From: Lycorma delicatula | Taxonomy: Eukaryota; Arthropoda; Insecta; Hemiptera; Fulgoridae | Direction of reading: 5' to 3' | Assembly (NCBI RefSeq): GCF_047948215.1 | Contig: NC_134455.1 | Coordinates: 295,508,647 to 295,572,646 of the forward strand | Length of the DNA stretch: 64,000 nt | Part shown: positions 47,701 through 59,300 of the stretch, one piece after another | Layout: every line of letters starts with the position of its first letter | Numbering within the stretch: the stretch's first letter is position 1 | Made by a program: the position numbers and the translations under genes | Notes under the pieces: generated by a model | The model's database searches: none | Told to the model about the DNA's origin: nothing | Seen by the model: the letters and a program-made list of their open reading frames with translations, nothing else

Positions 47701-50291
47701 GAAACGGTGGGAAGCCTGAACTTTCAGACCTTGAGTCGTCATGCATGGACTCTTAAGAAAATTAGGAAGCGGATCTCCTACTCAGAGACCAAAAGCAGGT
47801 GTCTCCCCAAACACTGTGGTATCCCACATAGTGGCAACAAGACCACCAAGAAACAGGATGCACACAATTGAGATAAAACACGAACTAAGAAACTTGAGGA
47901 GGAAGGCAGGAGAGACTGAGTAGGCTCACCCTTTTACACTTGAAGAGATTGAGTCAGCGCTCAAAGATGTTGCTCCAGGGTTCAATGGTATCAATCCGGA
48001 ATTTTTATTAAACTGTGGAAAATACGCAAAACTTTGGCTGGCCAGATTCTTCACTGACATAATGCAGACTGGTAGCGTGCCTAGAGGGTTCAAGCGATCG
48101 AAGGTAGTAGCCATTTTAAAACCAGGCAAACCAGCAAACTTACCTAAGAACTACACGCCTATAGCATTGCTGTTAGTGACATATAAATTACTAGAAAGGC
48201 TTATCTACAACAGAATCTGTCAGAGGATATTGATGTTATACCAATTGAACAAGCAGGCTTTAGGCCAGAACAAAGTTGCACCGACCAGGTTCTCTCACTC
48301 ACAGCATACATTGAGGCGGGGTTCCAAAGAAATCTTAAAATCTCTGCTGCATTTGTTGATTTATCAGCCGCTTACGACACTGTCTGGAGAGAAGGCATGA
48401 TTTGTAAGGTCCTCCGTCTAATTCCATGCAAACTAACAGCTTACCTCCTTAATAACATGTTGAATGACAGAATGTTCCATGTTATCATGGGATCTGATAT
48501 AAGCTCACCAAGGAAACTCAAGAACGGCCTGCCACAAGGGTCGGTACTTGCACCTCTTCTTTTCAGCCTCTATGTTGTGGACATGCCAGAGACAAGATCT
48601 AAAAAGCATGGCTACGCCGATGACTGGGTGCTAACAATAAAATGTAGATCATTTGTACAGTCGGAAGAGGTCCTGATGGCTGACCTGGAGAAACTGGGAA
48701 GGAACTTCCGGAGATGGCTCCAACCAAATGATAGTAAAACAGAGGTGTCATTCTTCCATCTGAGTAACAAGTTTGTTAGTATGGAGCTTAAAATTCTATT
48801 CGAGGATACATGGCGTGAGACTTGATAGAATGCTTTCATTTAAGGAGCACATAATGAAAACTGCAGGGAAATTGAGAGCGAGAAACAACATCATACATAA
48901 GCTCTGTGGAACGACATGGGGAGCATCGGCTTCTACTTTGCGCACTCAGCTCTGAACCTGGTCTTCTTAGCTGCTGAATATTGTGTACTAGTGTGGCTTA
49001 ACAGCCCTTATGTATATAGAATTGATGCTCAACTTAATAACACTATGAGAATGATTGCCAGGGTTATCAGGTCTACTCCTATGGAATGGCTCCTGGTATT
49101 GAGTCACATACCACCCCGAACCTGCACTGTATGAACGCTCTTGTAAGAGAGTACAAGAAGATTATGGACAATCGAAACCTGCCAATACATGAGGACATTG
49201 AGGATGCCAATCATGGTTGCCTTCGACGATCGAGAAAGCCACCTATCAAAACAGCAATTGCTGCCACAGAGGACAGATTTAACCTGACTGACGCCTGGCG
49301 TCAGTCAGATTACTCAAAGGCCGCCGAGTTTTGACTTGCCACGTAAGACATGGTCAATGCTAAACAGAATACGGACTCAGCATGGTAGGTGCGCCTATTT
49401 CCTGTATAAATGAGGTAAAACACTGACGCCACTTTGCAAGTGTGGTGAAAATCAAACTGTCAAGACACATCACAGAAGTTTGCCCTAGGACAGCTTATGA
49501 AGCGAATCCTGAAGATTGCCTGATGGCGACTCCAAAATCAGTAGCATATATTAGTTTGTAATTTTGACTGTAGTTGGTGTTATGTTTTAGTGCCATACGC
49601 TAAATAAGTAGTAATGAAAATAAATAAAATTTATCAGCAACCCTTTAATTATGGGCGATTGGTATAGATTGACACAATATTAAACAAAATAGTAAAAAGT
49701 ATTTTTCAAAAATTTATATTACAAATTCTGCTAAGTAGTAGTTATGCCCAGTGCCAGGTTTACACTTTTTGCACCCATGAGCCCAGACAAAATTGCCCCT
49801 CCACCTGTCCCTTCTCCTGGATCCAATTGTTAACACTAATGCTAACACTATTCCAACTAAATAGATGATTCTGTAAATCGCCTTCATAAATCATAAAAGT
49901 TTGTAAACATTTTCTTTCAAAGTTTTTTAACAAGACAAGTTATACACTGATACATTCTACTGTATACTTACTACATTAACTTTTTATACTTTAATACCGT
50001 AATTACAAAGGTGAAAATCAACCTTTCAAAACATGGTGTAAAAGGTATTAAGAGATAACAACAATTTTCAAGTATAATATAAAGGTTATATTACCTATGT
50101 GTGAGTTTTCTAAATCAAGTGAAACTGTAGTACATCAAAACTCCTTACCTCTTGCTTTAACACGAGCAAAACCAATAAAAACATCATGGAAAACAAAGTT
50201 TCATAATCAACATTTTTGCAATTGCTGAAACAACTAGATGAACCAATCTTTTCTGAGTATGAGTAATCTCAAGTAATTTTTAATTTTTACT

Positions 50292-50331
<40 letters not shown>

Positions 50332-53300
50332 ATGCATCTCTCATGTATCTCATGCATGTGCGCATGCATGAGATACCATCAACCTAGATGTACACCACCA
50401 CATCAAAGACTGTTCAGTCAAGAAGGTGAGGGGTACTCCCATATGTGTGAATTGTTCCCGAGTAGAGAAGCCAGCTGGCCATGATTGTATATCGCAGGAT
50501 GGTCCTGCGTACAGGCGTGTGCAGGACTGTTGCTTAGTCGGATAGATTTTTATTTTGACATTGAGGTGGCAGCTATTACAGTTTTCTATTTGTTGTTTAT
50601 ATTTCATGTTAGGTGTAGGATTATGGTCAGGAGTTTTGTTGGTTAGTAATTTATTTTTGTAGTTGGGTGTTTGTGTACGTTGGTAGTTGGTTAATGTAGT
50701 TCTGGTTGGTGATTTGTTTGGTTTTGTTGGGTTATATGTTAATGTTTTCATTGTTTTTATTTGATATTTAATTTTTTCAGTTCTTTTTTTTGTTTCTATT
50801 TCCATGTGTTGAACAGATGTTTAGTTTGACTTGTGTTTTTTGTTTTCTGTATTACATGTAGGATAATTATTAGTGCAGGTTTTGTTTGATTAGTTAATTT
50901 GTTTTATTGTTAATAGTTTACTGTTCAGAGTTTATTGCTGGTTTTTCCGGTTTATTAGCGTGGTTTATGTTATATGTTTTTGTTTTGTGTACTGTTGTTA
51001 ATGTTTTAGATTTTTGTTAGGCTCTTGTTTCTGTTTATAATTTTCAATGTTTTGTTTTAGATTTGTGTATTTAGCGTTCAGTGTTGCGGGTTGAACTCAC
51101 TCATTTTTCCATCGGGTATTTATTTTAATTAAATTACTTATTTTTAAATTATCATTATAAATTATATAGATTTATTCATATCCTCTACTGTATTTACGTT
51201 TAAACTGGGAAACTGCAAACTTATGCCAATTAAGTTTAACATCTGCTGTTACACCAAACAGATTTAAAAGAACGTATTGAAACACTGACAATATTATTCG
51301 TCAATGAATAAATATATAATAACTAACATATTTACAGCAGAGTAATAACATGAATTACCTATAGTAATATAAAAGTTGAAGAATTTTTCTTTTACTGTAA
51401 TCAATGCACCTTAGATCCACTCTCAATCACTTATGATTAGAAACAATTTTGTTACACTATAACGAAAAATTCACTATAACGAGTTAAATATTGACATATG
51501 CAGTAGAACTAACAAAAATAAAAAAATAATTAATTAAATAGATTACAGACTAAACTAATAAAAGTAACCAAAATAGAGTACAAAACTAATTAAAAAGTGC
51601 AAATTTAAAGGATACATCTTTTTGTTCTTTTTTTGTACATAATACGATATCCACATTCCCTGCAACGGATTGGGTCTCTGGGTCTTATTTCATTTTCATG
51701 ATGACAATCTGAAATAAAAGCAATAATAATTAGTCTATACAAAAATGGACTGTAATAAATAAAATACAAATAATTCATATGATTTATAATTTTTTTTACT
51801 CGACTCTCATTTTGTCCATCATATTTAATTTAATAACACTGAAGTGAAAAATCAGGGTTAAAAGAGTTACAAACTTCTGCATTTTTCTCAAAAAACAACA
51901 GTGCAAATTAAAGTAATTAAAGAAATGACAGATGGAAATTACGATGCATTGGTGGGGTTTTGAAGTATTTATTTCAAACTTTTACAGGTTGGGACAGAGG
52001 GTGTTAAATGGTGTTCTATACTCTATCAGCTGATGTTATTTTCAGTCAAATTTTTAAAACTAGCATAGTATGTGGTCAAATAAATTAAAAATGTACTTTC
52101 CTAACTGTATTTTGCATATCATGGATTTATATATTTTACAACGTTTAAGATATGGTTCTTTTTTATGTAGGTGTATCATATATCATTGGTTGGCAATCAA
52201 TACTTGCTAAGTCTGAATTTTACTGAAAATGAGATTTTTGCATCCTTTGATTCCTTTCTCTTTGTTTCTAAGCTCTATAATGATAGTATAATAAAGCCTG
52301 AGTTAAGAGAAGGTGGATCTAATGGAATCCTGTCTACAACAAAAACTTTCCCTGGTTCCATAATGTTTACCAAAGGTATGATGTTAATTTTCCCTGAAAT
52401 AACAGAAACCTGGTTGACGTGGAAATGGAAAAATCTCACAAGTTAGCGGAAACATTTTTTGAGAATCGTGAAGAGTACTATAATTTATACAAAAAAAAAT
52501 ACTATGTATATTATTTAATGCTATACAAAAAGTATAGTACTAAATTTTCTCATGATATAAAATAGAATACGTATACTGTACAATACTATACATACTGTAC
52601 TATGGTATGTTACAAATTACCCTGCACAAACAAAAATAAAAACTACTCATCTCAGAATTGAAACTGATAAATTCACATTTAACACTACATAAATCTTTAC
52701 ATTTTTAGTAACTCATCGCCAATTATAATAGATGATGACAGACAGACAGAGACTGTTAAAACCTTGTACAGGCGACGGCACACAGTCATCGTTGTTTTGG
52801 CTACTTACAGAAACTAGCCTTTATGCCCACTACCCTGTGAATCATAACTTAACACACTCTCATCATTCCTTATCTTGAGTCTAAATTTTTATTTAAATGA
52901 TGTAATGCCACTATATATAACTTATCCATGTGTCGTTTTTGTTCACATCAACAAAGTCTTCTTTACTGTGTGTGTGTGTGTGTGTGAAACATTTTTGTTT
53001 TTCGTTCATTCACTGAATTTGTCATTTTAATTTTGATTTTTTTTATGGATCAATATTACAGTTCAGTACCTAAAGTATGGAACTGTACATTATGATTGTT
53101 AGTTTAGTGTTCTTCCAGATATTGTGTATTAGTGTAACAAGTATAGTGTCAAAAAAGAGATGTGTTGGACTTAAATACAAAAATCAAAGTAATTAAAGCT
53201 AGCAAAAATGACAAACTGTCTGTTAAAAAACTTAGTCAAAAAATTTGGTGTAGGTAAGAATCAAATCTATGAAATTTAAAAAGATAAAAACCAGTTAGTT

Positions 53301-56300
53301 ATAAACTGAATGGTTAAAAGGGAGCGGTTCATATGAAAGGCATATGTGGAAACTGGCAACGAAGAAATTAATAAAACTGTTTGGGAGCGGTTTGTGAGTG
53401 TGAGGGCAAGAAAGTTACCAATTTTAGAAAAAATTGTACAGCACCAAGCAAAGGAAATTGCAGAGAAATTAGGAAGCACCAATTTCAGTGCTTCAAACAG
53501 TTGGCTAAGTTTTAAAAAGTAGCATCAAACTGTGTTTAAAGAAGTGGTACGGCAAGGCTGGAGATGTGTGTGACGAGACAATAACTGACAAGAAAACAAA
53601 ACTTGCTTCTTTAACTGAAAATTACGAACCTAGAAATATTGCAAACAGGGACAAAACTGGACTTTTATTTCGTACATTACCAAGTAAGACTCTGGTTGAA
53701 GGAGAATGTTGTACAAAAGGAAAGCATTCTAAGGAAAGATTGACAGTTTTTGTTTGTGGTTTTATGACAGGAGAACTGGAAAAACCGCTTGTTATTGTAA
53801 AGTCTAATAAGTGAGGTGTTTTAAAAACATTAATAAAGACAATCTTTCTGTAGAATGGAGATCCAATAAAGAATCAAGGATGATGTCGTGTATTATGGAG
53901 GAGTGGTTGCAAGGATTTAACAGAAGAATGGAGCAGCAAAATAGACATGTTCTTCTCTTTTTAGATAATGCCACATGTCATACAGATATTGTATTAAGCC
54001 ATGTTAAATTAGCTTGGTTCCCACCAAATACGACAAGCGTTACCCAGCCTATGGACCAGGGTGTAATTAAATGTTTCAAATTACACTACCATAGATTTTT
54101 AATGAAATCTCTGGATATAACAAATATCTTTTCCTTCTTTTGTATTTTCAAGATTAATTGCCAGGGCAATTATCAGTTTATTATGTTCTGTTACAGGATG
54201 GATTATCCATTAAATGGGAGTGATCGATATAACAAAATAGTTGAAATAGCAAAAAGAATTGCAGTGGAAGAAAATTCTGTACACAATGAAACAACAGGAA
54301 CAGAAAACATTGAAAACTTAAATATAAGTAACACGCCTATTTGCATTGCTGTGGAAAGGGAAATTTTCTAGATATTTCAGTTAGCATGACAGACCCAAGT
54401 AACAGTATGGTATATGAAATATTAACTGAATCAAATGATAATCTTAACCCAGCTACTGCTTATTTAGTTTATGTCACTGTTATTAATAGTGATTGTAACA
54501 AAACTTTGACTAGCTTAAACGATCCTGTATTAACCAATGAATGCAATGTAGAAACCTCTGAAGATTTAAATATTTCTACAATCGTCTTTGATCTTATGCA
54601 AAAAATAATTCCACTTTCTCTGATAACAAGTTTAAAGATATGGATTGCTTTGAGATACCAATCACAAACCTGTTACAAGAAAACATAGAAATTGAAAATT
54701 TAGCCTCAAATATCCAAGACATTAAAGATCAGTCACCTGTAAATAATAGTGAAAAGTTGGAACTTGAAGATGGTTCAGAAAAGCTGGAAGAATTGCAAAA
54801 CTCTGTACTAAGTAATCGTTCATACAAACCATGGTCTTGGAAAAGAAATATACATAAATGTAGTAGAGAGAAATTACTTAATTATAAAGGTTTAAAAAAG
54901 GTAATGTTCCAGGAAAATGGGAGTATAGTCAGGAAAAAACCAACAAAATTGAAACAATCTTGTAACTGTAAATTGAGTTTAGGAAATACAAAACTGTACT
55001 GAGTTTAAGCACTTTAAGATTGAGAAGATGGTCAGCCTTATTATGGATTCAAAATAACTAAAATTTGCCCACAAACCAGTAGGTTTCTGAAGGCGTCTCA
55101 GATAAGCAGGTTGATGAACCCTCTTGTTTGTCTGAAAAATCTAAAAGTTGTCGTCTTGTGTCAGATAAGAAACTTATAGAACTAAAAAATCATCAGGAAG
55201 AATTTTTGAGACTTGCCCAAAATGGAATCACATTATTGCTGTCACAATACTGGGAAACTATACTTTGAAACAGTTTGGAACTCTAAGATGAAACTGTTCA
55301 AATAATATTATAAAGAAGTCTGTCAGTCACAAGAAAGAACACCTTTGAGATTTAAGACGTATGGACAAATGTTGAAAAAGTTTAGATTTGACATGTATCT
55401 GCCAAGAAAAAATCAGTGTGATCTGTGTACCAGTTATAAATTAGGAAACACAACTAAAGAGAATTATAAAAACCATATAAAAAATAAAAATGATGCTAGA
55501 AAAGAGAAACAAGAAGATAATTTAAAAGGTGATGGGTTCACATGTTCACAATGGATTTAAAAGTGGTTTTGACACCAAACCTTAAAGTTTCAGCTCTTTA
55601 TTACAAACTGAAACTTTGTGTGTATAATTTTACGTTTTATAATAACAAAACAAAGGACAATTATTGCTATTTATGACACAAATCAGAAGGTGGTACACTT
55701 CCCAAGAATTTTCTTCTGTTATTTGATTTTTATTTATCAAAAGATTAGTGTAAAATCAGGCGAAACTGTCATCTTATTTAGTATTGGTTGAACCTATCAG
55801 AATAGGAATTTGACATTATCTAACGCTCTGTTTCACCTGAGTCAAAAGCAGTATATTGCAATTATTTAAAAATTTCTTGAGAAAGGTTACACTCAAATGC
55901 AGTGTGACAGTATCCACACATGTATTGAGAGAAGGTTAAAGGCATCTACACACAGAAGCATTTATTATACCAGTACTAAAACCTGGTAAAGACAAAACCA
56001 ACCCCTCAAGCTACCGCCCTTTCTATAACAAGCGTTTTGTGTAAAATAATGGAAAGAATAGTAAACCGCAGGCTTACATGGTACTTGGAGAGACATGGCT
56101 TTCTATCTTCAGAACAGTGTGGTTTCCAACAAGGACGTTTTTCCATTGAACATTTAGTGTCAATGGAAACAGCCAAACAAAACGCTTTCCTAAACTGCCA
56201 GCACCTCATTGCTATCTTCTTTGATATAAAAAAGACGTACAACACGGCCTGGCGACGTGGTATTCTTAACAACCTCAAGGAATGGGGAATCAAAGGCAAT

Positions 56301-59300
56301 ATGCTTGCTTTTATCTGGGGATTCTTAAATCACCGAACGTTTTGTGTTCGTGTGGACAATTCGCTCTCAGGTAGTGTCATCTTGGAGAATGGAGTGCCTC
56401 AAGGAAGTGTATTAAGTGCCACCTTATTTTCTGTAGCCATAAATAGTATTACCAATTTACATTACAGCTATTTTGTAATAGCTATTTACATTGCGAGTCG
56501 TTCAATACGCACAGTGGGAAGACTACTACAGAATACTATATTTCACCTTGAAGCTTGGTCCAGGATTACTGGTTTCACATTTTCATCCGACAAAACAAAA
56601 TGTGTAGTCTTTTCTTGGCTACGAAACCCTTCAAGATTTTCTGAACGAAGAGCTTATTGCTATCTCTTCTTACTTCAAGTTTTTAGGTTTATTTTTTGAT
56701 AGCTGTCTTACTTGGGTCAAACATATAAAAGAACTAAAAACAAAATATTCCAAACTTTTAGATATGATGCTAGTCCTTAGTAACACCAATGGGGGAGCCG
56801 ATCGGTCATGTATGATACGTTTTTACTATTCCTTTTTTCGTTCCCATTTAGATTATGGTTGTGTCGCCTACTCTTCAGCTTGTCAAACCGTGCTCAGAAT
56901 GCTGGATGGTGTACGTCTTGCTTTCCTTTGGCTTGGCTTGCCACAGGCACGTTTAAGTCAAGCACTGTCACAAGCTTACTTGTAGTTTGTGGTGAACCAT
57001 CACTTTGGGACAGATGAGACCAGCTTTTATTATCTTATTTTGCTCGTCACAAAGGACAGCCAAATCACCCAGCTTTTGACTCAGTCCTTAGAAATCTAGA
57101 ATTTCTAGATTAATTTAGAAAAGTATGAGGACCGTCCACATTGTACTGTACCTGTAGGTGTCCTTACCCGATGTTTGCTGCAGCATATAAATGTTGACAC
57201 ACTGTCATTCTTTCCTCCATGGGGAATAAATCTTATAAATTTTACTTTTGACCTTATGACATACAATAAACAATCAACACTACTTACTGTCTTCCAGCAA
57301 ATGTTTCAGTGTGTTCTCTCCAAGATGAACCCAGACACGGTGGTATACACTGATGAATCGAAACAAAACGATACCGTTGGTTGTGTGTTTGTTGTCAATG
57401 AAAGAACTTATATGTTTGGTCTACCCAGTATTACGAGTGTGTTTACCGCTGAACTATACTCTATAAATAAGGCTCTAAATATCATTAACCCTAAATATAG
57501 AAACATTCTTATTTGCAGTGACTTGTGCAGTGCTCTCCAAGCCTTAAAGAACTCTTATTCCAAACATTCTATCGTCATTGAAATTTACAACGAAATCGCT
57601 GAGTTGAATAATCGCAACACAGAAGTAAGTTTTTGCTGGGTCCCTAGCCACGTAGGGATTCCAGGTAATGAACATGCAGATTCCGCTGCCAAAGAAGCAT
57701 GTAATCAGCCTCCTTTCACTAACCGAGTTGCTACTTCTGATTTTATTAATTGTGTAAAACAATAACTGAGAGCAAAGTGGTAAGGTGACTGGACTGATAA
57801 TAAACTACGGCAGATTAAACATTCTGTGTTACCATGGGACTCCTCATGCAGAAAAATTCGGCGTGAGGAAGTAGTCCTCTGTCAATTGCAGATAGGACAT
57901 ACAAGGATCACACACAAGTACCTGATGTCAGAAGAACATGCAACCCTATGCGCATGATGCAACTGCCGCATGACTGTGTGCCACATACTCATAGATTGTA
58001 TATGTTATGCGGCGTTGCGTCGTAAATTTAATCTACCCAGAAATGTCCGTGGTGTCTTGTACAATGATAATGAAATTTTAAACCACATGTTTCTATTTTT
58101 GCGTAGTACTGGGTTAATACAAAAATTTTAATATTGTCGTGTATATTTTTTATGCTCGAAGAGTTTTTAATAAGTTTGTTTTTTATTTTTTTTTATTTTA
58201 CTTTTAATTTTTTTGGTTCTGTGTTTCTGATTTTGTTATTTGAGTAGGGAGCCTTTTACACTCCCTATCGGAATTTGGTAAATTTTATATAGTTTCTTTT
58301 TTTTTATTATTTTAGCTTCTACGTTTTAAAGACTCCGTCTGTAATATTAGTTTAAAGTTTTACTTCACTTTTTTAATTTTTGTTTTAAACTTAGTTTTTT
58401 AATTTTTTATTATATAATTTATATTAGTTTTAAGTTTTATTTAATTCTGTTATTTTAGTTTTTAGCCTAGTTAAGTTTTATGTTAGATCTTTTATGGTTT
58501 TTAGTTTTCTTTTTAGTCTTTTTGTTATCTGAGAATGGGCCCTTTACACCCATCTCGGACTTTGTTAAATTCTATTCACTTTTGGTTTTATTTTAGATTT
58601 TATCTGTGATATTAGTTGTAAGTTTAAAACATCTTTTAGATTAGCTTTATTTTCTTTTATTTTTTTATTAAAAAAAAATTCCAGGCGATGATAACATGCA
58701 GGTGTTTTTCGCCCCCACCCCAAAAAAAAAATTCTACGCACAAACACAGTATATTGATAACTGCAAAACTGCCAGAGTTGACGGTAAGCCTTACCATGTC
58801 TTTTATTTAGATCATAAGTTCTTCCAAGACTACTCAGGATTAAATTATGTATCAGCTATTAGGCGAGGACGTAGCACAGGAGATCCAGATGTAACTGATA
58901 TCAGATCTGTAAGATATAGTTCAGATGGAATTTTTTACAAATTAAAATATGATGAGTGGAAACCTCTTCCTAAGCGTTTCAAAAAATTTGGTGATGAAAA
59001 TTCAAAGTTTTTGAAAGCATTATACTCACAGACTAGAAAAATTACAAAACAAAAGTATAACCATCTTCAACAGCTTAAATTGTTCATTCCAGCCAATTAC
59101 CAATCAACATTCTATGAGGGCTTAAATCATAAGTAACAATTATTCAACCAGTTCAAATTCTCATGTTTTTACATGATCTGCTACTTCTGTTTTTAATATT
59201 TTTTTCCAATATTCTTTTCTTTAATTATAATTTTTTTATTTTATTTAATTGAAGTTTCTGATATGCGTTCGGTATATGTAGTGATATTAAGAAAAAAATT

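Noticed and set aside
50350..50805. A 151-codon open frame on minus
   Set aside because: It lies over G/T-skewed DNA, has extreme Thr/Lys/Asn/Pro composition and no domain. The plus strand at its upstream end gives a better retroelement zinc-knuckle reading.
51600..51710. POLR2K ending C-I-L at the stop after exon 2
   Set aside because: The invariant family ending L-V-V-F-D-A-R is found in phase at 43239-43217 behind a good acceptor, so the C-I-L reading is intron sequence.
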